Source: Deinococcus sp. HSC-46F16 (GTDB lineage Bacteria; Deinococcota; Deinococci; Deinococcales; Deinococcaceae). Taken from it: a stretch of DNA of 64,000 bases. A model generated the notes under the pieces. That model ran no database searches and was not told the DNA's origin. It saw nothing but the letters and a program-made list of their open reading frames with translations. A program made the translations under genes and the position numbers. Below, piece by piece: positions 54,355 to 64,000 of this stretch; position 1 is the stretch's first letter, and every line of letters begins with the position of its first letter. Location: contig NZ_JALJZW010000001.1 of NCBI RefSeq assembly GCF_024171495.1, positions 682,001 to 746,000 of the forward strand, in the 5' to 3' direction.

Positions 54355-55164
54355 ATGTCGAGGTCCCATGAGGAAGAACGGCGCCGGTTGCTCGCGGCCT
54401 ACGACGCGCAGCTCAGGGAGCAGGCCGAGATGTCGGGCGCCACGAGCCACGACCGCGACGGACCGCTGTGGCGCGGAAAGTTCGGGGCACGGGGCCTGGT
54501 TTCGTACCGTTCGCTGGAGGGCTGTACGGGTCAGGCCCTGGATGACCTGATCGCACAGACGGTGGCGCACTACGCCGCCGACCCCACCATCACCTCCGCC
54601 GAGTGGAAGACGCGGGGGCATGACCTCCCCACTGACCTCCCCGACCGTCTGCGGGCACACGGCTTCCAGCCCGAGGAGGCGGAAACTGTCATGGTCGGCG
54701 AAGCGCGGCACCTCGCCGGGCCAGTCACCCTGCCAAGCGGCGTCCGGTTGCGCCGCATCGACGACCAGCCCGATCCCCTCCCCGATGTCACGCGGGCGGC
54801 CGACACGCAAAGCCGGGTGTTCGGCTTCCCATTCCGGCCCGAGGAGCTGATGCGGCGGCTGGAGAGACACCGCGGCCACATCGAACTCTGGATCGCGGAA
54901 ACCGCGGACGGGGTCGTCTGTGTCGGCCGCCTGGAAGTGGTGCCGGGCACGGAATTCGCGGGCCTGTGGGGGGGCGGGACGCTGCCCGAGTGGCGCGGCC
55001 AGGGCATTTACCGGGCGCTGACCGCCGCCCGCGCACAGTCGGCGCTGGACCGGGGCGTCCGCTATCTGCACAGCGACAGCACGGACGCCTCGCGGCCCAT
55101 TCTGGAACGCAGCGGCCTGCTGCCCGTCACGACGACGACGCCCTACGTCTGGGAGCGCCCCTAG
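54355..55164 (+). CDS. GNAT family N-acetyltransferase
   Basis: A 269-residue protein. The C-terminal half (about 120-265) is a GNAT acetyl-CoA-binding domain with the pyrophosphate loop LPEWRGQGIYRALTAARAQ and the HSDSTDASRPILERSGLLPV strand. The N-terminal half is an extra helical region with WKTRGHDLPTDLPDRLRAHGF, seen in larger GNAT proteins that act on small substrates. The substrate is unknown. It is 4 nt behind the MOSC gene and therefore likely translated from the same mRNA. ATG at 54355; no separate promoter visible. Confidence 0.8.
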   Translation: MSRSHEEERRRLLAAYDAQLREQAEMSGATSHDRDGPLWRGKFGARGLVSYRSLEGCTGQALDDLIAQTVAHYAADPTITSAEWKTRGHDLPTDLPDRLRAHGFQPEEAETVMVGEARHLAGPVTLPSGVRLRRIDDQPDPLPDVTRAADTQSRVFGFPFRPEELMRRLERHRGHIELWIAETADGVVCVGRLEVVPGTEFAGLWGGGTLPEWRGQGIYRALTAARAQSALDRGVRYLHSDSTDASRPILERSGLLPVTTTTPYVWERP

Positions 55165-55173
55165 GCCAGCGGC

Positions 55174-55728
55174 TCAGGCCCGCAGGCGGTCGCCGTACTC
55201 CTTGCGCAGCTTCGCCACCTTGGGCGCGATCACGGCCATGCAGTAGGGCTGGCGCGAATTGTTGGCGTAGTAGTCCTGGTGGTAATCCTCGGCAACGTAA
55301 AACTCGGTCGCGGGTTCGACCGTGGTCACGATGGGGCGGTCGAAGATGCCCTGCGCGGTCAGGTCGGCCATCACCTCACGGGTGGTCTGCTCCTGCTCGC
55401 TGTTCAGCGGAAACACTGCCGAGCGGTACTGGGTGCCCATGTCGGCGCCCTGGCGGTTGAGGGTGGTGGGGTCGTGGGTGGCGAAAAAGAGAGTGAGCAG
55501 GTCGCGGAAGCTCACCTGCGCGGGGTCGAAGGTCACCCGCACCGCCTCGGCGTGCCCGGTCGTGCCGCTGCACACGCTGCGGTAGTCGGGGTTGGGGGTG
55601 TGGCCGCCGATGTAGCCGCTTTCCACCTTCGTCACACCGCGCACGTCCTTCATGACGGCCTCCGTACACCAGAAGCACCCGCCCGCCAGAATCGCCTGTT
55701 CGGTCTGCCCGCCATTCGGTGAAGTCAT
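55174..55728 (-). CDS. msrA: Peptide-methionine (S)-S-oxide reductase MsrA
   Basis: A 184-residue enzyme that repairs oxidised methionine in proteins, relevant to oxidative-stress resistance. The active site is [15 protein letters not shown] with Cys18 (catalytic) and Cys21. [18 protein letters not shown] contains a further Cys, and the substrate region [13 protein letters not shown] and [12 protein letters not shown] follow. It is a separate MsrA, not fused to MsrB. ATG at 55728 was chosen because it is followed directly by the conserved domain and CAGAAT lies 6 nt upstream. It converges with the GNAT gene and is followed upstream by a TauE-like permease gene on the same strand. Confidence 0.95.
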   Translation of the reverse strand: MTSPNGGQTEQAILAGGCFWCTEAVMKDVRGVTKVESGYIGGHTPNPDYRSVCSGTTGHAEAVRVTFDPAQVSFRDLLTLFFATHDPTTLNRQGADMGTQYRSAVFPLNSEQEQTTREVMADLTAQGIFDRPIVTTVEPATEFYVAEDYHQDYYANNSRQPYCMAVIAPKVAKLRKEYGDRLRA

Positions 55729-55848
55729 ACCCGGATTCTGCCGTGTGGGGGCCTGGGGGAGGGGGCGCGGGGGCACGGTTGACCGCAGGGGCGGGGCGCG
55801 GAACGCAGTACGCGGTTTTTCTCCTGCCTTCCGCGTCCCGGGCACCGC

Positions 55849-56598
<750 letters not shown>

Positions 56599-56605
56599 GG
56601 GGGGC

Positions 56606-56611
56606 AGTATA
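56606..56611 (-). promoter_or_regulatory. -10 element TATACT of the TauE-like permease gene
   Basis: Read on the minus strand, it lies 7 nt from the GTG at 56598. It is a perfect match in four of the six most conserved positions. Confidence 0.5.
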
Positions 56612-56823
56612 GGAGGGGGGAGCAGGCGCGAGGCCCAGGCCGGACGCCTCCCCAGTTCTGGGCCGGGGCGGTCCGCTGACCAGGATCGCCTCCGCCCCCT
56701 GCGGGGTGCATGATGGGGCGAACACACCGCAGGAGAAGTACCCGCAAGATCGGCGGAACACACGCCCCATTCACCTCCCTTCCGGCCTGTGGGAAGGGCC
56801 GAAACGGAAAGGTGGAGACGCAC

Positions 56824-57624
56824 ATGAGGAGCGAACCGGCCGGGGACCTGTGGCGGACAGCCGAAGCGTATGAGGCCTATATGGGCCGCTGGAGCCGCCG
56901 TCTCGCGCCCCTGTTCCTGACGTGGCTGGGGCCAGTGCCGCACCGCTGCTGGGTGGACCTGGGCTGCGGCACTGGCGCACTGAGTGCCCAGATCGCCCGC
57001 ACCTGCCAGCCGCGCCGCCTGCTCGGGCTGGACCTGTCGGAAACGTTCTTGCCCTATGCCGCCGGGCAGGTCCCTGAAGCCACCTTCTTGCAGGGGAACG
57101 CCGCCGACACGCGCCTGCCTGCCAGGGAGTTCGATCACGCGGTCAGCGGCCTCGTGCTGAATTTCACGCCTGATCCAGTTCAAGCCCTGCGCGAGATGGC
57201 GCGGCTGACCCGTCCCGGCGGGCAGGTGGCCCTGTACGTCTGGGACTACGCGGGACAGATGCAGATCATGCGGCACTTCTTCGACGCCGCCCGCCGCATC
57301 GATCCGGGCTCGGCCGCCTTTGATGACGGGATTCAGGCCCCGATCTGCCGTCCTGAACCGTTACGCCAGGCGCTCGGAGCCGTGGGGCTGATGGATGTGA
57401 ACGTGACCGCCCTCGACATTCCGGCGGCGTTCGAGAATTTTGAGGCCTACTGGTCGCCGTTTCTGGGCGGGACAGGCTCTGCACCGAAGTATTGCGCGGC
57501 CCTGGACCCCGAAACCCGTGAGCGGATCAGGGAGGCGGTGCGTGCCTCCCTCCCCACCGGTCCCGACGGCGCAATTCTGCTCGCGCTGCGGGCCTGGGCG
57601 GTCAAGGGGACGGTTCCTGCCTGA
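56824..57624 (+). CDS. Class I SAM-dependent methyltransferase
   Basis: A 266-residue soluble methyltransferase of the UbiE/Methyltransferase_11 type. The SAM motif I is [16 protein letters not shown] near residue 40, followed by [11 protein letters not shown] and [14 protein letters not shown], then the post-motif [15 protein letters not shown]. The substrate is unknown; small-molecule rather than protein or RNA targets are usual for this shape. ATG at 56824 has a Shine-Dalgarno-like AGGTGGAG. It stands alone between the TauE-like gene and proC, so genomic context gives no hint. Confidence 0.85.
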   Translation: MRSEPAGDLWRTAEAYEAYMGRWSRRLAPLFLTWLGPVPHRCWVDLGCGTGALSAQIARTCQPRRLLGLDLSETFLPYAAGQVPEATFLQGNAADTRLPAREFDHAVSGLVLNFTPDPVQALREMARLTRPGGQVALYVWDYAGQMQIMRHFFDAARRIDPGSAAFDDGIQAPICRPEPLRQALGAVGLMDVNVTALDIPAAFENFEAYWSPFLGGTGSAPKYCAALDPETRERIREAVRASLPTGPDGAILLALRAWAVKGTVPA

Positions 57625-57727
57625 GCCCCCCAGGAGGTGACGCCCAAAGGTCCGCTGCTGCACCACGCCGCAACCTCCTCTGCCCTCTTTGCTGGGTCAG
57701 GCGGGGCGGTGGGTAGACTGCCTCCCC

Positions 57728-58516
<789 letters not shown>

Positions 58517-58519
<3 letters not shown>

Positions 58520-58637
58520 GGGGGAGAGTGTAGAGGCTCGTGGCGCGGGGCGTGTCGCTTGTGCAGAGGCGCTGGCTTCGGCCCCGGCCCTCCACAAGCC
58601 ACGAGCCACAGGCCACCCGCCCGCTACACTCTCCCCC

Positions 58638-58640
<3 letters not shown>
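58517..58640. promoter_or_regulatory. Mirror-image divergent promoters of proC and prmA
   Basis: CATGGGGGAGAGTGTAG at 58517-58533 is the exact reverse complement of CTACACTCTCCCCCATG at 58624-58640. Each contains the -10 TACACT and the start codon of one gene. The 90 bp between them hold further inverted pairs, including GGCTCGTGGC with GCCACGAGCC and CTTGTG with CACAAG. Both genes are therefore expected to give leaderless mRNAs from identical core sequences. Confidence 0.7.
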
Positions 58641-59474
<834 letters not shown>

Positions 59475-59483
59475 GGGCCGGAG

Positions 59484-60176
59484 ATGGCTGAGCACCGTGT
59501 CCGCGTCCCTGCCCTGACCCCCCAGATGACCCTGGGGCCGCGTGAAGCCCGGCACCTGCACGTGCTGCGGCTGCGGCCAGGCGACCCCGTGCGCGTCTTC
59601 GACGGCCAGGGGGCCGAGGCGGGGGCGACCCTGGAAGAACTGGACGACACCCGCGCCGTCCTCGCGCTGGGGGAACGGGTGGCGGGCACCGCCGAGACGC
59701 CGCAGCCCGTCACATTGGCCGTCGCGCTGCTGAAGGGGGACAAGCTCTCGGACGTGGTGCGGGCCGCCACCGAACTCGGCGTGGCCCGCGTGCAACTGCT
59801 CGTCACCCGGCACGCCGACGCCCGCGAGATCGGCGGGCAGAAGCTCACGCGCCTGCGCCGGGTCGCCGAGGAAGCCAGCAAGCAGTCGCGCCGGGCGGTG
59901 ACGCCGGAGGTGCTTGACCCCGTTTCCCTGACCGACCTGAGCTGGGAGGGCCAGTTGTTCGTCGCCCAGCCTGGCAGCCGGGAGCGCCTGACGGACCACC
60001 TGACCTGGGACGCCCCGGTGACGGTGCTGACCGGGCCGGAGGGCGGCCTCTCGGACGCGGAGGTCGCGGCCCTGACCGCACGGGGCGCCGTCGCCGTCAC
60101 CCTCGGCCCGCGCATCCTGCGGGCGGAGACGGCCCCGGTGGCGCTGCTGGGGGCCATCGTGGCGACCGGGGTGTAG
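59484..60176 (+). CDS. rsmE: 16S rRNA (uracil-1498-N3)-methyltransferase RsmE
   Basis: A 230-residue SPOUT-class enzyme that methylates U1498 in 16S rRNA. The N-terminal PUA-like domain contains [18 protein letters not shown]. The SPOUT domain contains [23 protein letters not shown], and the trefoil-knot motifs [16 protein letters not shown] and [19 protein letters not shown] are typical. It follows prmA by 9 nt, a common pairing (prmA-rsmE) in Gram-positive and Deinococcus genomes. Dimer formation is expected for the family. Confidence 0.95.
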   Translation: MAEHRVRVPALTPQMTLGPREARHLHVLRLRPGDPVRVFDGQGAEAGATLEELDDTRAVLALGERVAGTAETPQPVTLAVALLKGDKLSDVVRAATELGVARVQLLVTRHADAREIGGQKLTRLRRVAEEASKQSRRAVTPEVLDPVSLTDLSWEGQLFVAQPGSRERLTDHLTWDAPVTVLTGPEGGLSDAEVAALTARGAVAVTLGPRILRAETAPVALLGAIVATGV

Positions 60177-60204
60177 GGCGGGGCCTGCCCTCACGGCCCC
60201 TCCT

Positions 60205-60210
60205 TACAAT
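60205..60210 (+). promoter_or_regulatory. -10 element TACAAT of the lipoprotein gene
   Basis: It lies 6 nt before the ATG at 60217. Confidence 0.5.
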
Positions 60211-60216
60211 GCCCCC

Positions 60217-60591
60217 ATGTCCCCCCGCCTCCTGCTGACCCTGCTGCTGCTGGCCCCCGCCCTGGCGGGCTGCCGCTACAACTTCGTGCCGCTGATTCCC
60301 CCGCAGATCGAGGTCGAGCTGCCCGCCCGCATCACCGAAGCCAGCCTGCGCCGCGCGGGGCAGGAACTGGAACTGCGGGCGCGGGTGGAGGGCCGCTTCG
60401 AGCCGGGCTATCTGGAGGTCGTGTGGTTCGACGGCTCGCGCGAACTGGGGCGCGACAGCGTGTACCTCGACGCCGCGCAGCGGGAGGCCCGTTTCACGCT
60501 GGCCGCCCCCGCGCAGGGGGCCTACCGCGCCGCGCTGAGCTTCGGGGGCACGGTGCTGCGGCAGGTCGAGCTGTACGAGGTCCGGCCATGA
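60217..60591 (+). CDS. Small lipoprotein of unknown function
   Basis: The product has 124 residues. The signal peptide [19 protein letters not shown] ends in the lipobox LAGC, so Cys19 should be lipidated. The mature domain of about 105 residues is beta-rich, with alternating hydrophobic strands ([22 protein letters not shown]) that suggest a small Ig-like or beta-sandwich fold; this is inference. I know no family for it. The TGA overlaps the ATG of the next gene (ATGA), so the two are translated together. Confidence 0.7.
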   Translation: MSPRLLLTLLLLAPALAGCRYNFVPLIPPQIEVELPARITEASLRRAGQELELRARVEGRFEPGYLEVVWFDGSRELGRDSVYLDAAQREARFTLAAPAQGAYRAALSFGGTVLRQVELYEVRP

Positions 60592-61007
60592 CCGCTCCCC
60601 GCGAGCGTGCAGGCGTGGTGGAGTGGACGCGCGGCACCCTCGACCGCTGGGTGTGGCGCGGCGGCGAGGTCGTGCCCTACCGTCAGGAACCCTGGGCCGC
60701 TCCGGTGAACTACGGCTGCCTGCCCGACCTGCTCAACCCCGCCGACGGCAGCGACGTGGACGCCGTGTGGCTGGGCGAGCCGCTCGCCGTAGGCACCCGC
60801 CTCAGTGCCCCGCCCGCCGGACTGCTGCACCTTGCGGACGGCGACCACAAGGTCATCTTCGGGAGTCTGGAGGAACACCACGGCGGCGACCTCCTCGCAC
60901 TGCTGGCGTGGTTCGGCCCGGAGCGGGGGGCGCAGGTGCTGGGGCCGGAAGAGGCCGAAGCGTGGTTGGCGGGGCTGGAGCAGCAGCAAACAACCCCAGG
61001 CGCGTGA
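60588..61007 (+). CDS. Family I inorganic pyrophosphatase-like protein, divergent
   Basis: A 139-residue protein. Residues 10-85 follow the family I pyrophosphatase pattern: [11 protein letters not shown] (family VEIPKGSRNKY), [11 protein letters not shown] (PxxYGFIPxT), [11 protein letters not shown] (DGDPLDVLVL) and [12 protein letters not shown] (MxDxGExDDKxLAV). The second aspartate of DGDPxD is Ser, and the double-Asp metal loop is shortened, so pyrophosphate hydrolysis may be lost. The C-terminal 40 residues are short compared with the 175-residue enzymes. The ATG is coupled to the lipoprotein stop; its 3' end overlaps the sodA terminator from the opposite strand. Confidence 0.55.
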   Translation: MTAPRERAGVVEWTRGTLDRWVWRGGEVVPYRQEPWAAPVNYGCLPDLLNPADGSDVDAVWLGEPLAVGTRLSAPPAGLLHLADGDHKVIFGSLEEHHGGDLLALLAWFGPERGAQVLGPEEAEAWLAGLEQQQTTPGA

Positions 61008-61014
61008 CCTGGGG
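60985..61014 (-). terminator. Terminator of sodA, overlapping the convergent gene
   Basis: On the minus strand CCCCAGG (61014-61008) pairs with CCTGGGG (61000-60994), followed by TTGTTTG. The stem overlaps the stop codon of the pyrophosphatase-like gene. Confidence 0.65.
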
Positions 61015-61032
61015 CTGGTTGGGGGAAGGGGC

Positions 61033-61662
<630 letters not shown>

Positions 61663-61687
61663 GAGGATGCTCCTTTCGGGCCGGGCT

Positions 61688-61735
61688 CCACCCGCCCACG
61701 GTGGGCGGGTGGGGGCGGCATCGGCCCTCATCTTA
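61688..61735 (-). promoter_or_regulatory. sodA promoter and 25-bp palindrome in the leader
   Basis: A perfect 12-bp inverted repeat with a 1-nt centre (61688-61699 and 61701-61712) lies just downstream of the TAAGAT -10. It could be an operator for a dimeric repressor or a leader hairpin. Confidence 0.5.
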
Positions 61736-61789
61736 GCCGCGCCCCCGCCCCCGGCGGGCTTAAGGGAAAGTTCAGATGCCAGCAAAAAC

Positions 61790-61815
61790 CCCCTCCCAGG
61801 CGCGGGAAGGGGACT
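61790..61815 (-). terminator. Intrinsic terminator of the TPR protein gene
   Basis: Read on the minus strand, CCCCTTCCC pairs with GGGAGGGG, followed by GTTTTT. Confidence 0.65.
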
Positions 61816-61831
61816 GGGGGAATGAGCGGGG

Positions 61832-63031
61832 TCAGCGGACGCGCGTCAGCCCCTCGCGGGCGAGGGCGTAGTCGGGGTTGAGCTTGAGCGCCCGTTCGTA
61901 GTTCTCGCGGGCCTTGAGGCGGTCGGGCGCGATGGACCCGGCGCCGCGCTCGTAGCTCAGGCCCAGGTAATAGATCCACTCGGCGGTCGTGCTGCCGAGC
62001 GCCACCGCGCGGGTGAGGTTCTCGCGGGCCGCCTTGAGGTCCCCGGCGTCGAGGTCGAGGCGCCCGAGGTAGTAGTAGAACTCGGGGTAGCGCAGCGGAT
62101 CGAGCCGCACGGCCTGCGTGAGCTGTGCCCGCGCGGTCACCGGGTCGCGGCTGAGGTAGCTCACCACGCCGTATTGCCCCACCGCGTAGGGGTTGTTCGG
62201 CGCGAGGCGGGCCGCCTGCGCGGCTTCGGGCTTCGCAGCGGCGGTGTTGCCGCTGATCGCCAGGAGTTTGGCGTAGTAGGCGCGGTTGTAGGCGTCGGCA
62301 GGATCGGTGATGACCGCCCGCTGAAGGCTGTCGATGGCCGACACGAGGTTCCCGGTGGCGTAGTACATATCCCCGAGGTTGAAGAGAATCAGCCCATTGT
62401 CGGGATTCAGCGTGCTGGCCTGCTTAAAGGCCTCGATGGCCTGCCCCGCCGCGCCCTGGAGCCGCAGCACGTTGCCGCGCTCGTTCCAGACCTTGCTGAG
62501 ATTGAGTTTGCGCTCGGCTTCCGGGCTGGCCTGCGCGAGGGCTTCGGCTTGGGTCAGGACCCCCAGGGCCTGCGCGAGGTTGCCCGACACGCTGGCCCGG
62601 TCCCCCGCCCCGATAAACTGCTGCTGGTACGCCTGCGCGAGCGCGAGGTGCCCGCTGAGATTGCGGGCGTCCTGGGTGGTCAGGCGCCGCAGCGTCTCGA
62701 TGGCGGGCGCGTACAACCGCAGCTTGACCTGCGAACGGCCCAGGCCGAGCAGGGCGTCGCTGCTGCGGGGGTCAATCTCGGCCGCGGCGCGAAAGGCCAC
62801 GTAGGCTTGATCGAAGTTGCCCCGGCCGTAGTAGAAGTTGCCCAACGCCACGTAGTTCGCGGCGGGCAGCGGGGCCGCCTGGGGCGTCGCCGGAGCCGCA
62901 GGCTGCGCCGGGGCAGGCGCCGCCGGAGGCGTCTGCGTTGCGGGCGCCGACGCGGGTGGCGCCTGGGTCTGGGCCAGGGCCGCAGACAGGGTGGCCGCCA
63001 CGAGCAGCGGGCCGAGGGTACGTCGTTTCAC
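61832..63031 (-). CDS. Exported TPR-repeat protein
   Basis: A 399-residue exported protein. Residues 1-20 are a signal peptide (TLSAALAQ). Residues 21-55 are a Pro/Ala-rich linker, often found in Deinococcus envelope proteins. From about 58 to the end there are about nine TPR units, recognised by the repeated pattern of W/LG-Y-A-F-A-P spacing, for example [19 protein letters not shown] and [20 protein letters not shown]. It should be a protein-protein scaffold in the periplasm or cell wall; the partner is unknown. GTG start at 63031 with GGAGG upstream. Confidence 0.82.
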   Translation of the reverse strand: MKRRTLGPLLVAATLSAALAQTQAPPASAPATQTPPAAPAPAQPAAPATPQAAPLPAANYVALGNFYYGRGNFDQAYVAFRAAAEIDPRSSDALLGLGRSQVKLRLYAPAIETLRRLTTQDARNLSGHLALAQAYQQQFIGAGDRASVSGNLAQALGVLTQAEALAQASPEAERKLNLSKVWNERGNVLRLQGAAGQAIEAFKQASTLNPDNGLILFNLGDMYYATGNLVSAIDSLQRAVITDPADAYNRAYYAKLLAISGNTAAAKPEAAQAARLAPNNPYAVGQYGVVSYLSRDPVTARAQLTQAVRLDPLRYPEFYYYLGRLDLDAGDLKAARENLTRAVALGSTTAEWIYYLGLSYERGAGSIAPDRLKARENYERALKLNPDYALAREGLTRVR

Positions 63032-63059
63032 TCAGAAACCTCCAGGGTTGAGGCTAACA

Positions 63060-63097
63060 CTGGCCCCGGAGGGGTGCAAGCCGGAGTCGGGGGCCAG
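63060..63097. promoter_or_regulatory. Inverted repeat upstream of the TPR gene
   Basis: CTGGCCCC (63060-63067) pairs with GGGGCCAG (63090-63097), close to a TAGCCT -10-like sequence read on the minus strand. It may mark an operator. Confidence 0.3.
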
Positions 63098-63253
63098 GAC
63101 GGGCCGCATGCGTTCAGCATAGGGTGACCCGCCAGAACCGGGGTGAAGCCCGTGTGAGAGGGCAAAATCGGGGCGGCGGAGGGCAGAGGCATCGTCCCCG
63201 GCAGCGTAGGAGCGCCGGGTGACGGGCACCTGACGGCCCCACTACGGCGGCCC

Positions 63254-63259
63254 TAGACT
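63254..63259 (+). promoter_or_regulatory. -10 element TAGACT of coaE, with -35-like CTGACG
   Basis: It lies 6 nt before the ATG at 63266. CTGACG at 63230-63235 lies 18 nt upstream and resembles a -35, which is rare among the promoters in this window. Confidence 0.5.
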
Positions 63260-63265
63260 GCCCCC

Positions 63266-63922
63266 ATGCCTTCTCCCTTCCCATCCCAGCCGCGCCGATT
63301 GGGCCTGACCGGCAGCATCGGCGCGGGCAAGAGCACGGTCGCGGCCCTCCTGCGGGAGCGCGGCCTGACCGTCCTCGACGCCGATGAGGTCGCCCGGGAG
63401 GTAACCCGTGACCCCAGCGTGCTGGCCGAGATCGGAGCCGAGTTTCCCGGCGTGGTGCAGGGCGGCGAACTGGACCGGGGAGCGCTCGCGGCGCGGGTGT
63501 TCGGGGACCCGGCGCGGCTGGCGGTCCTGAATGGCATCACCCACCCCCGCGTGCGGGCGCGAATGCTGGCGCTGGAGCAGGAGGCCGCCGCCCGTGGGGA
63601 GGAGTGGACCGTGCAGGACGTGCCCCTGCTGTTCGAGGGGGGCCTGGACAGGCAGATGGACGCCGTGCTCGTCGTGGATGCCCCGCTGGAGGTGCGCGTC
63701 TCACGCGTCATCGCCCGCTCCGGCCTAAGCCGCGAGGAGGTGCTGGCGCGGGATGCCCGCCAGATGCCCGCCGAGGAGAAACGGCGGCGGGCGACCTTCG
63801 TGCTGGACAACAGTGGGGAGGTGGAGGCCTTGGCGGGGCAGGTGGGCGCGGCGATGGCCGCGCTGGGCATCCAGCCTCCAGCGGCCAGCGGCCAGCAAGA
63901 GAAAAGCCCCAGCATTCGCTGA
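63266..63922 (+). CDS. coaE: Dephospho-CoA kinase
   Basis: A 218-residue P-loop kinase that completes coenzyme A synthesis by phosphorylating the ribose 3' hydroxyl of dephospho-CoA. The P-loop is GSIGAGKST (16-24). The [10 protein letters not shown] motif near 37 holds the catalytic Asp, and the CoA-domain [13 protein letters not shown] is near 118. The lid region has [20 protein letters not shown]. The last 18 residues ([14 protein letters not shown]) read through a short repeat-like segment and are unlikely to be conserved. Leaderless start. Confidence 0.95.
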   Translation: MPSPFPSQPRRLGLTGSIGAGKSTVAALLRERGLTVLDADEVAREVTRDPSVLAEIGAEFPGVVQGGELDRGALAARVFGDPARLAVLNGITHPRVRARMLALEQEAAARGEEWTVQDVPLLFEGGLDRQMDAVLVVDAPLEVRVSRVIARSGLSREEVLARDARQMPAEEKRRRATFVLDNSGEVEALAGQVGAAMAALGIQPPAASGQQEKSPSIR

Positions 63923-64000
63923 GGCTCCCTCCTCTCTGGCAGCTTACACTTCGGCCTTTTCCGGCTGGCTGCTGGCCGCTGGTCGCTGGCCGCCTCCCAA
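63923..64000. other. Right edge, non-coding GC-rich repeat-like sequence
   Basis: There is no gene. CTGGCTGCTGGCCGCTGG-type units here are complementary to GGCCAGCGGCCAGC at 63890-63903, forming a possible inverted repeat around the coaE stop codon. Confidence 0.35.

Overview
The window is about 64 kb of very GC-rich bacterial chromosome. It is densely coding, with genes on both strands, short gaps and many 4-nt start/stop overlaps. Gene content, protein motifs and promoter style point to the genus Deinococcus (inference from sequence features; no search was run). The clearest signature is translation starts that sit only 6-9 nt downstream of a TANNNT -10 hexamer, so the mRNA should begin at or very near the start codon. 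I count about 30 such starts. No tRNA, rRNA, CRISPR array or intact insertion sequence is visible. The only mobile-type DNA is one well-formed MITE (2640-2789) and one decayed repeat-like element (51877-52031).

Layout. 0-5.5 kb: HAD phosphatase, HtrA-type protease, a lipoprotein whose stop codon lies in the MITE end, a large FAD oxidoreductase and an S1-domain protein. 5.5-15.7 kb: minC, a GH13 alpha-glucosidase, a small membrane protein, panC-pilT (overlapping), a tiny secreted peptide, greA, malQ, a corrinoid adenosyltransferase, a cell-wall amidase and an LptA/OstA-like protein. 15.7-24.7 kb: HD-GYP protein, ymdB phosphodiesterase, PEP carboxylase, secreted alpha-amylase, a CLC-type channel and an MFS carrier. 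24.9-32.3 kb: a polar amino-acid ABC transporter whose ATPase is split from its permease and binding protein by a TAXI-TRAP pair, then an orphan MalK/UgpC-type ATPase. 32.7-41.2 kb: diguanylate cyclase, secA, tsaD, a barstar/RNase Sa-like pair behind a DUF3445 haem N-demethylase gene, uppP and a small-molecule phosphotransferase. 41.3-47.9 kb: the classical rpsB-tsf-pyrH-frr-cdsA-dxr-rseP block. 48.0-53.6 kb: ferredoxin-NADP reductase-like flavoprotein, a PlsY-like/acyl-ACP-reductase-like fusion, ispH and a secreted phospholipase D family protein. 53.7-64 kb: MOSC, GNAT, msrA, TauE-like permease, methyltransferase, divergent proC/prmA, rsmE, a lipoprotein, a degenerate pyrophosphatase-like protein, sodA, a TPR protein and coaE.

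How the genes work together. The secreted amylase, alpha-glucosidase, MalQ and MalK-type ATPase make an alpha-glucan uptake and breakdown set, scattered rather than in one operon. dxr and ispH are two steps of the MEP isoprenoid pathway; uppP recycles the C55 carrier made from it. cdsA, the PlsY-like fusion and the PLD protein concern phospholipids. MsrA, SodA and HtrA are protective functions. The diguanylate cyclase and HD-GYP protein are candidate makers and breakers of cyclic di-GMP, and pilT implies type IV pili.

Most interesting points: (1) the PlsY-like membrane domain fused to an acyl-ACP reductase domain that keeps the ACLAE cysteine, a candidate source of fatty aldehyde for the alkylamine lipids of Deinococcus; (2) a lipoprotein RNase Sa homologue translationally coupled to a barstar and to a haem demethylase gene; (3) a MITE that provides a stop codon and sits beside a response-regulator-like box at htrA; (4) mirror-image leaderless promoters for proC and prmA.
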